Assembly: GCA_029781465.1 (NCBI GenBank)
Contig: JAKOWQ010000392.1
Location: 1 to 38,418, forward strand
From: Pseudomonadota bacterium
GTDB lineage: Bacteria > Pseudomonadota > Alphaproteobacteria > Sphingomonadales > Sphingomonadaceae
Direction of reading: 5' to 3'
DNA: 38,418 nt
Every line of letters starts with the position of its first letter. Within the stretch, counting starts at the first letter, position 1. A model generated the notes under the pieces. It was not told the DNA's origin and ran no database searches. It saw only the letters and a program-made list of their open reading frames with translations. Shown here in pieces: positions 8,286 through 16,406 of this stretch. The position numbers and the translations under genes are program-made.

Positions 8286-9233
8286 ATGAGCCAAGAGTTT
8301 GACCGGCGTTCGATCCCGCCCGCGGCGCAAGAGGGCCTATGGCATGCGCCCGATGGCCATCCGGTCCGCCGGATCGATTGGCCGGTCCCTTCCGGCGAGG
8401 CAAAGGGATCGCTGCTGTTCCTGCCCGGGCGCGGCGATTTCTATGAGAAATATCTCGAAACGCTCGATCACTGGCATGGGCTGGGCTGGCGGGTGACTGC
8501 GGCAGACTGGCGCGGCCAGGCCGGATCGGGGCGGCTGGGGCTCGATGCCGTGACCGGACACATCGACGATTTCGCCACCTGGACCGAGGACCTGGCCGCG
8601 CTGTGGAAGGACTGGAAGGCGCAAACGCCGGGTCCGCATGTGCTGGCCGCCCACTCGATGGGCGGGCATCTGGCGCTGCGGGCCACCGCCGAACACGCAG
8701 TCAATCCCGATGCGCTGCTGCTCTCGGCGCCGATGCTCGGCTTCACCGCCAGCGTGCTGCCCGATGCGGTGATGCACGCCGCGGCGCGGCTGATGAAGGC
8801 GCTGGGCGATCCGCGCCGCCCGGCCTGGAAGTGGAGCGAAAAGCCCGGTCAGCCGCCCGAGGCGCGGGTCCACCTGCTGACCCATGATCGCGAGCGTTAT
8901 GCCGACGAACTGTGGTGGCGCGAGGCGCGGCCCGAACTGGTGATGGGGCCGGGATCGTGGGGCTGGGTCGAACGCGCCTATGCCTCGATGCGCGCCCTGT
9001 TCGCGCCGGGCGTGCTGGAAGGCGTGTGGCAGCCGGTGCTGATCCTTGCCACCGACAACGACAAGCTGGTCGGCTTCAAGGCGATCGAGCGCGCCGCCGC
9101 GCGGCTGCCCGACGTGCGCCTGATCGAATTCGGCAAGCGCGCCCATCACGAGATCCTGCGCGAGGAGGACAGCGTGCGCGACGAGGCACTGGCGGCGGCG
9201 GACGCCTTTTTGGCGCGAGTGGCGGGCGGCTGA
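8286..9233 (+). CDS. Alpha/beta hydrolase (monoglyceride lipase/lysophospholipase-like)
   Basis: This 315-residue hydrolase of the Hydrolase_4 (serine aminopeptidase S33) type is predicted to be cytoplasmic. The nucleophile elbow is AAHSMGGHL with S124, the acid is probably in LATDNDKLV, and the histidine is in RAHHEILRE. The oxyanion segment is LFLPGRGDFYEKY, typical of the lysophospholipase L2/monoacylglycerol lipase group. No signal peptide is seen. The start ATG is the only one in frame near AGGAG (8266-8270), although the spacing of 15 bases is long. It lies 4 bp upstream of the FAD oxidoreductase gene, so the two are probably co-transcribed. The real substrate is unknown. Confidence 0.85.
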   Translation: MSQEFDRRSIPPAAQEGLWHAPDGHPVRRIDWPVPSGEAKGSLLFLPGRGDFYEKYLETLDHWHGLGWRVTAADWRGQAGSGRLGLDAVTGHIDDFATWTEDLAALWKDWKAQTPGPHVLAAHSMGGHLALRATAEHAVNPDALLLSAPMLGFTASVLPDAVMHAAARLMKALGDPRRPAWKWSEKPGQPPEARVHLLTHDRERYADELWWREARPELVMGPGSWGWVERAYASMRALFAPGVLEGVWQPVLILATDNDKLVGFKAIERAAARLPDVRLIEFGKRAHHEILREEDSVRDEALAAADAFLARVAGG

Positions 9234-9237
9234 AAAG

Positions 9238-10320
9238 GTGGAGCGGTTCGATTTCGTCATTGTCGGGGCGGGAATTGCCGGGGCTTCGCTGGCTGCCGGG
9301 CTGGCGCCGCACGGCAGCGTGCTGGTGATCGAGGCGGAGGAGAGGCCCGGATACCACGCCACCGGACGCTCGGCAGCGTTCTGGACCGAAAGCTATGGCG
9401 GGCCGCATGTTACGCCTTTGACCACCCGTTCGCGCCCCTTTCTCGAACGGCACGCTCTGCTGGGTCCGCGCGGAGCGCTGACCCTGGCCCGTGCGGACGA
9501 GGAGGCCGCGCGCGATGCCTTCGTCGCGGAATTCGCCGCACTGGGCGTGCGGATCGAGCCGCTGGACCGGCCTGCGCTCGCGGCGCGGCTGGACGGGCTT
9601 TCTCCGCAATGGACCCTGGGGGTGTGGGAGCCGGACTGTTTCGACATCGACGTAGCGGCGCTGCATCAGCTGTGGCTGGGCGAGGCCCGGCGGGGCGGGG
9701 CGGAGCTGCGCTGCCGGGCGCGGCTCGAACGGGCGCGGCGCCAAGGCCAGGATTGGCTGGTCGAGAGCGCGGACGGCAGCCGGATTCGCGCTGGGGTGCT
9801 GATCAATGCCGCCGGGGCCTGGGCGGACGAGGTGGCGCAGCGCGCGGGGGTGCGGCCACTGGGCTTCCAGCCGCTGCGCCGCACCATGCTGCAACTCCGG
9901 CTCGACCGGCCCGTTCCGGGTGACCTGCCGCTGGTTCTGGGGCTGGACGGGTCGTTCTATTTCCGCCCCGAATCCGGCAAGCTGTGGCTCAGCCCGCACG
10001 ATGAGATTCCCAGTCCGCCATGCGATGCCGCGCCCGAGGAGCTTGATGTGGCGATCGCGCTCGACCGGCTCGAGGGCGTGGTCGACTGGAAGGTTGCGGC
10101 GCTTGAGCACAAGTGGGCGGGGCTGCGCACCTTTTCACCCGATCGTCTGCCGGTCTACGGATTTGATCCAGAGGCGCCGGGCCTTTTCTGGTTTGCCGGG
10201 CAGGGCGGGTTCGGTATCCAGACTGCCCCTGCCGCCGCCGATCTGGCCGTGGGCCTGCTGCTAGGCGCGGTGGCCGGCGCGGTCGATCCGGCGCCTTTCG
10301 CGGCCAGCCGATTTCGCTAG
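9238..10320 (+). CDS. FAD-dependent oxidoreductase (DAO family)
   Basis: The 360-residue protein opens with the Rossmann FAD-binding motif FVIVGAGIAGASLA and the adenine-binding segment VLVIEAEERPGYHATGRSAA. It ends with the second flavin contact WFAGQGGFGIQTAPA. This is the layout of the DAO superfamily (D-amino acid dehydrogenase, glycine oxidase, sarcosine oxidase). The GTG start places the Rossmann fold exactly at the N-terminus, as expected; the ribosome site (GAAAAG) is weak and close, which suggests translational coupling to the hydrolase four bases upstream. The substrate is not predictable from sequence; an amine or 2-hydroxyacid oxidation is usual for the family. Confidence 0.85.
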   Translation: MERFDFVIVGAGIAGASLAAGLAPHGSVLVIEAEERPGYHATGRSAAFWTESYGGPHVTPLTTRSRPFLERHALLGPRGALTLARADEEAARDAFVAEFAALGVRIEPLDRPALAARLDGLSPQWTLGVWEPDCFDIDVAALHQLWLGEARRGGAELRCRARLERARRQGQDWLVESADGSRIRAGVLINAAGAWADEVAQRAGVRPLGFQPLRRTMLQLRLDRPVPGDLPLVLGLDGSFYFRPESGKLWLSPHDEIPSPPCDAAPEELDVAIALDRLEGVVDWKVAALEHKWAGLRTFSPDRLPVYGFDPEAPGLFWFAGQGGFGIQTAPAAADLAVGLLLGAVAGAVDPAPFAASRFR

Positions 10321-10383
10321 CGAATCAGGAATCTGCGGCTAGGCTGCTCCCTTGTCCTGGTCGCACATTCAAGGAGGACTGCG

Positions 10384-10560
10384 ATGGCTCACAAGTTTGA
10401 AATCTACAAGGACAAGGCCGGAGAGTTCCGGGTCCGCTTCAAGTACAACTCGGAAATCATGTTCTCGACCGAGGGCTATGCAAGCAAGGCCAGCGCGCAG
10501 AACGCGATCGATTCGATCAAGAAGAACGGTCCCGACGCGCCGGTCGAAGACAACAGCTAA
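10384..10560 (+). CDS. YegP/DUF1508 family small protein
   Basis: This 58-residue protein is too short for many gene callers. It is a single DUF1508 (YegP) repeat: KFEIYKDKAGEFRVRFKY followed by STEGYASKASAQNAIDSIKKN. Family members are small one- or two-repeat proteins of unknown biochemical role. The start is fixed by a near-perfect AGGAGG (10372-10377) six bases before the ATG, which suggests strong translation. It is preceded by 63 bp of intergenic DNA and ends 12 bp before the convergent rnhA, with no obvious terminator between them. Confidence 0.88.
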   Translation: MAHKFEIYKDKAGEFRVRFKYNSEIMFSTEGYASKASAQNAIDSIKKNGPDAPVEDNS

Positions 10561-10572
10561 GGCTGTCTCAGC

Positions 10573-11010
10573 CTAGCCTGAAACGCTCAGCGCCGCATCG
10601 CTGGCAAGGCGATCGGCGCGTTCGTTTTCGGGATGACCGTCGTGGCCCTTGACCCAGATCCATTCGATCTTGTGGCGGCGGGTCGCGGCGTGAAGTTCCT
10701 GCCACAGGTCGGCGTTTAGCACCGGCTTCTTCTGGGCGTTCTTCCAGCCGTTTTTCTGCCAGCCAAAGATCCACCCGGTGATCCCGTCGATCACATAGCG
10801 GCTGTCGGTGTGGAGGCGCACCTCGCACGGCTGGGTCAGTGCTTCGAGCGCGCGGATCGCCGCGGTCAGCTCCATGCGGTTGTTGGTGGTGGCCGCTTCG
10901 CTGCCGGCCAGTTCCTTTTCATGATGCCCCATGCGCAGCACCACGCCCCAGCCGCCCGGGCCGGGGTTGCCCTTGCAGGCCCCATCGGTGAAGATTTCGA
11001 CCCGTTTCAC
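10573..11010 (-). CDS. rnhA: Ribonuclease HI
   Basis: This 145-residue enzyme cleaves the RNA strand of RNA-DNA hybrids (R-loops, Okazaki primers). All catalytic residues are present: D9 in FTDGACKGNPG, E47 in NRMELTAA, D69 in HTDSRYV, H123 in VKGHDGH and D133 in NERADRLA. The basic protrusion WQKNGWKNAQKKPV is also present. The start is a GTG at 11010 that overlaps the thrB stop codon (GTGA), which both fixes the start and indicates translational coupling. A longer upstream frame exists but would overlap thrB deeply. It is the last gene of the ispH-thrB-rnhA run. Confidence 0.96.
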   Translation of the reverse strand: MKRVEIFTDGACKGNPGPGGWGVVLRMGHHEKELAGSEAATTNNRMELTAAIRALEALTQPCEVRLHTDSRYVIDGITGWIFGWQKNGWKNAQKKPVLNADLWQELHAATRRHKIEWIWVKGHDGHPENERADRLASDAALSVSG

Positions 11011-11990
11011 GCCGGATCGAACACCGCAGCATGGGCCGGGTCGGCGTAGAATTCCAGCCGCCGGGCAAAGGCCATCGGATCTTTCTTGACCACCAGCGCG
11101 TCGGCGGGGGTGTTGAGCCAATCCCAGGCGCGGCTCATGGTAAAGCGCAGCGCCGCGCCGCGCGCCAGCATGGGCAGTGCGGCGCGCTCGGCGACCGAGA
11201 GCGGGCGCACGCTTTCGTATCCAGCGAGCAGCGCGGCAGAGATTGCCGGATCAAAATCGCGCCCGGCGCCATCGAAACACCAGGCCGCGTGGGTCACCGC
11301 GACATCGTAGGCCAAGAGGTCGGTGCAGGCGAAGTAGAAGTCGATCAGCCCGGTAACCTTGTCGCCCAGCATGAGCACGTTGTCGGGAAACAGATCGGCG
11401 TGGATCACCCCGCGCGGCAGGCCGGTGGGCCAGCCGGCGGCGAGCAGCGGCAGTTCACGCTCAACCAGTTCGGCCAGGCCCGGATCGATCGCCATCAGTC
11501 CATCGTGCCCACAGCCCTCAACCAGACGCTGCCACTCGGCCAGGCCCATCGCATTGGCGCGGGCGGCGGGGAAATCGGCCGAGGCCAGGTGCATTTCCGC
11601 CAGCGCGGCGCCCACCGCGCGGGCCTGGGTAGCAGTGGGTTCGCTTAGCGAGACGCCGGGCAGGAATTCGATCAGCGCCACTGCCTTCTCACCCAGCTGG
11701 CGATACAGCGCACCGGTGCGATCGTGGATCGTGCGCGGCACCGCGCAGCCCTTGGCGGCAAGGTGATCGAGCAGTGAAAGAAAAAAGGGCAGGTCGGCGA
11801 TCTCGATGCGGAATTCGTACATCGTCAGGATGAAACGCGCGCCCGCACCGTGCTGGCCGGTGGTTTCGATCAGCCAATTGGAGTTGGAGACCCCTTCGGC
11901 GATGCCCTTGGCGCTGACCAGATCGCCCACGTCGTATTCGCCGATCAGCGCGGCCAGCACCTCGGCGCCGAGCTGGGTATAGACCGCCAT
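11007..11990 (-). CDS. thrB: Homoserine kinase (aminoglycoside phosphotransferase-fold type)
   Basis: This 327-residue kinase phosphorylates homoserine in threonine biosynthesis. It belongs to the APH-like ThrB type common in alphaproteobacteria and pseudomonads, not the GHMP type of E. coli. The catalytic loop is VIHADLFPDNVL (D199, N204) and the metal-binding aspartate is D217 in GLIDFYFA. The N-terminal glycine-containing segment is KGIAEGVSNSNWLIET. The gene starts 3 bp after ispH ends and overlaps rnhA by 4 bp. The product could act in the same branched amino-acid pathway as the threonine ammonia-lyase encoded at 23576-24826, though the two genes are far apart. Confidence 0.95.
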   Translation of the reverse strand: MAVYTQLGAEVLAALIGEYDVGDLVSAKGIAEGVSNSNWLIETTGQHGAGARFILTMYEFRIEIADLPFFLSLLDHLAAKGCAVPRTIHDRTGALYRQLGEKAVALIEFLPGVSLSEPTATQARAVGAALAEMHLASADFPAARANAMGLAEWQRLVEGCGHDGLMAIDPGLAELVERELPLLAAGWPTGLPRGVIHADLFPDNVLMLGDKVTGLIDFYFACTDLLAYDVAVTHAAWCFDGAGRDFDPAISAALLAGYESVRPLSVAERAALPMLARGAALRFTMSRAWDWLNTPADALVVKKDPMAFARRLEFYADPAHAAVFDPA

Positions 11991-11993
11991 GGC

Positions 11994-12962
11994 TCAGCCC
12001 GCGCCTTCGAGCTGCTTGGGCAGCTTGAACACCATTTTCTCTTCGGCGGTGACCACCTGTTCGACCGAAACCGCGCGGAATTCGGCGATCCGTTCGATCA
12101 CTTCGCGCACCAGTTCTTCGGGGGCGGAGGCGCCGGCGGTCAGGCCCATCGTCTCGACCCCATCGAACCATTCCGGGGCAATGTCGGCGCCGCGCTGCAC
12201 CAGCCGTGCCGCCGCGCCGCAACGTTCGGCAACTTCGACCAGGCGCAGCGAGTTGGAGCTGTTGGGCGCGCCGATCACCAGCACCAGCTGGCACTGCGGG
12301 GCCAGGGTCTTTACCGCCGCCTGACGGTTGGAGGTGGCATAGCAGATGTCTTCGGCCTTGGGGCCGACGATCTGCGGATAACGTGCGCGCAGCGCCCGCA
12401 CGATGGCGGCGGTATCGTCGACCGAAAGCGTGGTCTGGGTCAGGAAGGCGAGCGGCGCATCGGCCGCGAAATCGAGCGCGACGACGTCGGCTTCGGTCTC
12501 GACCAGAGTGATCGTTCCCTCGGGCACCTGCCCCAGGGTGCCGATCACCTCGGGATGGCCCTTGTGGCCGATGAACACGATATGCCGTCCGCCCTCGATC
12601 TGGCGTTCGGCCTGACGGTGGACCTTGGAGACCAGCGGGCAAGTGGCATCGAGCCAGTCAAGCCCGCGCTTGCTGGCCGCGGCGGGCACTGCCTTGGGCA
12701 CGCCGTGGGCGCTGAACACCACCGGAACGCCGTCGGGAACCTCGTCAAGCTCCTCAACGAAGACCGCGCCCTTGGCCTTGAGCCCATCGACCACGAAGCG
12801 GTTGTGGACGATCTCGTGCCGGACATAGACCGGCGCGCCATAGCGCTTCAGTGCGCGCTCGACGATCTCGATCGCGCGGTCCACCCCGGCGCAAAATCCG
12901 CGCGGCGCGGCCAGCAACAGGCGCAAGGCAGGCATTTCGGTGTCGCTAAAGCTCGCGTTCAT
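11994..12962 (-). CDS. ispH: 4-hydroxy-3-methylbut-2-enyl diphosphate reductase
   Basis: This 322-residue iron-sulfur enzyme performs the last step of the MEP isoprenoid pathway, making IPP and DMAPP. The three cluster-binding cysteines are C24 (GFCAGVDRA), C108 (ATCPLVSKVH) and C207 (ICYATSNRQ). The catalytic glutamate is E138 in KGHPEVIGT. The length is normal for the family. The ATG at 12962 has a GGGGGG run just upstream; a second ATG ten codons in is also possible. It is divergent from the lipoprotein gene with 70 bp between the start codons, and heads the thrB-rnhA run. Confidence 0.97.
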   Translation of the reverse strand: MNASFSDTEMPALRLLLAAPRGFCAGVDRAIEIVERALKRYGAPVYVRHEIVHNRFVVDGLKAKGAVFVEELDEVPDGVPVVFSAHGVPKAVPAAASKRGLDWLDATCPLVSKVHRQAERQIEGGRHIVFIGHKGHPEVIGTLGQVPEGTITLVETEADVVALDFAADAPLAFLTQTTLSVDDTAAIVRALRARYPQIVGPKAEDICYATSNRQAAVKTLAPQCQLVLVIGAPNSSNSLRLVEVAERCGAAARLVQRGADIAPEWFDGVETMGLTAGASAPEELVREVIERIAEFRAVSVEQVVTAEEKMVFKLPKQLEGAG

Positions 12963-13032
12963 CTCGGCCCCCCTAGCGCTTTGCCCCGCGCGCCGCTAGG
13001 GCATGCAATCTGTGAATCCCAAGGATGCCCCG

Positions 13033-13695
13033 ATGACTGCTCGAATTCGCCTGCTTTCCGCCCCGCTTCTCGCCCTGGCGCTCGTCGGCGCGCTCGAAGG
13101 CTGCCGTAGCAAGGGCGATATCGTTGTCGATGAAGGCGTGGGCATCACCGCGGTGCGCAGCGCTTGCCCGGCGGTGGGTATTCCCGACTACACCGGCGAT
13201 ATCACCGTGTTCCGCAACCCCGGCGATACCACCGCCGGCAATGTCGATCTGGTCGCATCGATGACCAAGGTTCGCAGCCAGTGCAACGATACCGGCGCCA
13301 AGGTCTATACCACCGTCTCGTTCGAGGTGAACGCGCGTCGCACCGATACGCGCGGTGCCCGTACCGTAACCCTGCCCTATTTCGTTACCGTGCTGCGCGG
13401 CGGAAGCGCGGTGGTGGCCAAGCGCAACGCGGCAGTGACGCTGACCTTTGCCGACGGTCAGGAACGCGCCACCGCCAGCGGCACCGGTTCGGCCTATGTC
13501 GACAAGGCCGAGGCCAGCCTGCCCGCCGACATCCGCCAGCGGATCACCCGCAAACGCCGCGGCGGCGATGCCGATGCCGCGGTCGATCCGCTCGCGCTGC
13601 CCGAAGTCAAGGCCGCGATCAAGCGCGCCACCTTCGACGTGCTGGTGGGCTTCCAGCTAGATCAGCAGCAGCTCAACTACAACGCCACGCGATGA
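13033..13695 (+). CDS. Putative lipoprotein, function unknown
   Basis: This 220-residue protein has an N-terminal hydrophobic signal (LLSAPLLALALVGALEGC) whose cysteine at residue 24 could be lipidated, although E at -2 makes the lipobox imperfect. The body is rich in beta-prone Thr/Val segments (TVTLPYFVTVLRG, NAAVTLTFADG), followed by a basic stretch ITRKRRGGD and a C-terminal QLDQQQLNYNATR. I do not recognise a named domain. The start ATG has AAGGA seven bases upstream; an earlier in-frame ATG at 13003 would put ten extra residues before the signal and is less likely. A strong hairpin terminator follows immediately, so it is probably monocistronic. Confidence 0.75.
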   Translation: MTARIRLLSAPLLALALVGALEGCRSKGDIVVDEGVGITAVRSACPAVGIPDYTGDITVFRNPGDTTAGNVDLVASMTKVRSQCNDTGAKVYTTVSFEVNARRTDTRGARTVTLPYFVTVLRGGSAVVAKRNAAVTLTFADGQERATASGTGSAYVDKAEASLPADIRQRITRKRRGGDADAAVDPLALPEVKAAIKRATFDVLVGFQLDQQQLNYNATR

Positions 13696-13697
13696 TG

Positions 13698-13720
13698 GCT
13701 CGCCCCTCACAGGGGTGAGC
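13698..13720 (+). terminator. Strong hairpin after the lipoprotein gene
   Basis: A ten-pair stem (13698-13707 with 13711-13720, one G-T pair) with a three-base loop starts 2 bp after the stop codon and is followed by TTTCC. Two more hairpins follow: GCACGGC/GCCGTGC (13734-13748) and TCCTCC/GGAGGA (13750-13772, followed by TTTCCTTATT). Together they fill most of the gap to argS. Confidence 0.65.
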
Positions 13721-13808
13721 TTTCCGACCCGCCGCACGGCAGCCGTGCTTCCTCCTGCCCCGCGCGGGAGGATTTCCTTATTCGTGCAAACAGGCTAACC
13801 GCCCCGCC

Positions 13809-15611
13809 ATGACCCAGATCGCCACGATCCACGCCGCTTTCGCCGGCCACGTCCACACCGCGCTCGATGCGCTCGAAGCGGCCGGGATCCTTCCTGCCGG
13901 GCTGAACCGCGCGCCGGTTACGCTGGAGCCGCCGCGCGATCCCGCGCACGGCGATCTGGCCACCAACGCGGCGATGGTGCTGGCCAAGGGCGCGGGGATG
14001 AACCCGCGCGCCCTGGCCGAGGCGCTGGTGGGCGAGCTGACCAGGCTTGACGCGGTGATCGCCGCCGAGATCGCCGGACCCGGTTTCATCAACCTGCGCC
14101 TTGCCCCTGAGGTGTGGCTGGCGGAGCTGCGCGCGATCGCCGCGCTGGGGGCAGACTATGGCCGCTCGGCGATGGGCGGCGGCTCGGTGGTCAACGTCGA
14201 ATATGTCTCGGCCAACCCGACCGGGCCGATGCACATGGGCCATTGCCGCGGTGCGGTGGTGGGCGATGCGCTGGCCAGCCTGCTCGAATTTTCCGGACAC
14301 AAGGTGATCCGCGAATATTACGTCAACGATGCCGGCGGGCAGGTCGATCAACTCGCTAAGTCAGTGTTCTTGCGATATGCTCAACAGCTTGGGCACGAAG
14401 GGAATTTCACGACAGATCAATTCCCTTGGTTGAACTCTTTGTTTGTTGACTGGGAAAATCAGGGAGAGAACGCTCTCTATCCCGGCGACTATCTTGTGCC
14501 TGTGGCGAAGAGACTGACTGAGCTTCGCGGGCAAGAATTGCTTGAACTTGGGATCGACGATTGGCTTCCGATAGTTCGGCGCTTCGCCGTCGCGGCGATG
14601 CTCGATCAGATCAAGGACGATCTGGCGCTGCTGGGGATCCATCACGACCTGTTCTCGTCCGAGGCCGAATTGCAGGCGGCGGGCAAGCCGGAACAGGCGG
14701 AAGAGTGGCTGCGCGCGCACGATCTGGTCTATGACGGGCAGCTTGAGGCACCCAAGGGCAAGGCAGTGGAGGACTGGGAGCCGGTAGAGCTTCCGCTGTT
14801 CCGCTCGACCCGCTTCGGTGACGATCAGGACCGTCCGATCCGCAAGAGCGACGGTTCGTGGACCTATTTCGGCGCGGACCTTGCCTATCACTTCCAGAAG
14901 GCGGCCAGCGCCGATGCGCTGGTCGATATCTGGGGCGCCGACCATGCCGGGACGGTCAAGCGGATCAAGGCCGCCGTGGCGGCGATGACTGGCGCCGAGG
15001 GCAAGGCGCCCAAGCCCTTTGAGGTCAAGCTGGTGCAGATGGTCCAGCTGATGAAGGGCGGCCAGCCGTTCAAGATGTCGAAACGGGCGGGCAACTTCGT
15101 CACGCTGGCCGATGTGGTCGAAATGGTCGGCAAGGACGTGGTCCGCTTCACCATGCTGACCCGCAAGCCCGAAGCGCAGATGGACTTTGATTTCGACAAG
15201 GTGGTCGAAGCCTCGAAGGACAATCCGGTGTTCTACGTGCAATATGCCCATGCCCGGATCCGCTCGACCCTGCGCAAGGCGGCGGCGGAAGGCTTCGCTC
15301 CCGCGCCGGACGATCTCGATTTGCTGGGCGAGGAAGAGCTGGCGCTGGTCAAGCTTGCCGCGCAGTTCCCGCGTCTGGTCGAGGCGGCTGCTGCCGCGCG
15401 CGAGCCGCACCGGGTGGCATTCTTCCTGCACGACCTTGCGGCGGCCTTCCATGCCTACTGGAACCTGGGCAACGACCGCCCCGAAAAGCGCTTCATCGTG
15501 GCACAAGATGGTAAACTGACCGCAGCAAGGCTTTATCTTGCCAGCCAAATCGGGCAACTTGTCCGCAATGGCCTCGCGCTGCTGGGCGTCGAGGCGGTTG
15601 AGGAGATGTGA
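13809..15611 (+). CDS. argS: Arginine--tRNA ligase
   Basis: This 600-residue class I aminoacyl-tRNA synthetase charges tRNA-Arg. It has the N-terminal Arg-tRNA-synthetase domain, the HIGH signature as HMGH (residues 142-145 in NPTGPMHMGHCRGA), the KMSKS loop as KMSKR (422-426) and a C-terminal DALR anticodon-binding domain ending LYLASQIGQLVRNGLALLG. The length is normal. Residues about 181-256 (nucleotides about 14349-14577) are encoded with clearly lower G+C and different codons (TTG, CTT, TTT, AAT, GAA) from the rest, yet the frame is intact and the protein segment looks like ordinary ArgS (YPGDYLVPVAKRL). A second short stretch near 15500-15560 is similar. The gene leads the SPOR-nagZ-scpAB run. 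Confidence 0.97.
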   Translation: MTQIATIHAAFAGHVHTALDALEAAGILPAGLNRAPVTLEPPRDPAHGDLATNAAMVLAKGAGMNPRALAEALVGELTRLDAVIAAEIAGPGFINLRLAPEVWLAELRAIAALGADYGRSAMGGGSVVNVEYVSANPTGPMHMGHCRGAVVGDALASLLEFSGHKVIREYYVNDAGGQVDQLAKSVFLRYAQQLGHEGNFTTDQFPWLNSLFVDWENQGENALYPGDYLVPVAKRLTELRGQELLELGIDDWLPIVRRFAVAAMLDQIKDDLALLGIHHDLFSSEAELQAAGKPEQAEEWLRAHDLVYDGQLEAPKGKAVEDWEPVELPLFRSTRFGDDQDRPIRKSDGSWTYFGADLAYHFQKAASADALVDIWGADHAGTVKRIKAAVAAMTGAEGKAPKPFEVKLVQMVQLMKGGQPFKMSKRAGNFVTLADVVEMVGKDVVRFTMLTRKPEAQMDFDFDKVVEASKDNPVFYVQYAHARIRSTLRKAAAEGFAPAPDDLDLLGEEELALVKLAAQFPRLVEAAAAAREPHRVAFFLHDLAAAFHAYWNLGNDRPEKRFIVAQDGKLTAARLYLASQIGQLVRNGLALLGVEAVEEM

Positions 15612-15613
15612 CG

Positions 15614-16336
15614 ATGATCGGCAGCGACCACGACCGTGAGGACCAGTCCGGCGAGGATTGGGACAGCCACGACGACGAGCCGCTGGAAACCGAGCAGCTC
15701 GAACTCGATGATGAGGATGAGCGCCTTCCCTGGCTCGAATCGTCCGAAGATGAAGAGGAATATGAGGGCTACGGGGGCAGCGACACCGGGCGGATGGTGC
15801 TGATGTTCGTCGCCGCCGTGGCGCTGCTCGCGGCGATCGTGTTCGGGATCTACAAGTTCACCCACCGCGGCCCCGATCCGGCGCTGGTTGCCGACGGTTC
15901 GACTATTCCAGCCCCCGAAGGCCCCTACAAGGAAGTGCCCAAGGATCCCGGCGGCAAGACCTTCGACGGCACCGGGGATTCGAGCTTTGCGGTCTCCGAA
16001 GGGCAGAACCGTCCGGCGCGCTTGGGCGACGGCACCCCGCCGGCTCCCGCCGCATCCGCTTCGCCCGCACCGGGCGCGGCGGCCCCTGCCGCTCCGGCGG
16101 GCGGAGTCGGGGTTCAGGTCGGCGCCTTCTCTTCGCAGGCGGCGGCCGAGGCCGGGTGGAACAAGCTGGTCGGCCAGTCGGGCGGGGCGCTTTCGGGCGT
16201 GGCGCACCGGGTCGTTGCGGGTCAGGCCGATATCGGCACGGTCTATCGGCTTCAGGCTGTAGCGAGCGATGCCGGTGCGGCCAGCGCGCTGTGCGGCAAG
16301 CTCAAGGGTGCGGGCATTTCCTGCCAGGTGAAGTAG
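15614..16336 (+). CDS. SPOR domain-containing membrane protein
   Basis: This 240-residue protein has a very acidic cytoplasmic N-terminus (about residues 4-52, nearly half Asp/Glu), one transmembrane helix (61-80, MVLMFVAAVALLAAIVFGIY), a Pro/Ala-rich periplasmic linker and a C-terminal SPOR domain (about 163-240, GVQVGAFSSQAAAEAGWNKL ... AGISCQVK). SPOR domains bind denuded glycan strands at the septum, so a division-related role is likely. I chose ATG 15614, which has GAGGAG eight bases upstream; a GTG at 15608 overlapping the argS stop is possible but too close to that site. The placement between argS and nagZ is common in alphaproteobacteria. Confidence 0.9.
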   Translation: MIGSDHDREDQSGEDWDSHDDEPLETEQLELDDEDERLPWLESSEDEEEYEGYGGSDTGRMVLMFVAAVALLAAIVFGIYKFTHRGPDPALVADGSTIPAPEGPYKEVPKDPGGKTFDGTGDSSFAVSEGQNRPARLGDGTPPAPAASASPAPGAAAPAAPAGGVGVQVGAFSSQAAAEAGWNKLVGQSGGALSGVAHRVVAGQADIGTVYRLQAVASDAGAASALCGKLKGAGISCQVK

Positions 16337-16406
16337 TCCCCGCAATCCACATTCGCACCGGCGCGCGCGCTTGCACTGACTGCGCGTTGCTGCGACGTTG
16401 CTGCCT

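Noticed and set aside
13809..15611. An insertion or intein in argS at the low-GC patch
   Set aside because: The total length is normal for ArgS, and the patch contains ordinary ArgS-like sequence (YPGDYL), so nothing is inserted at the protein level.
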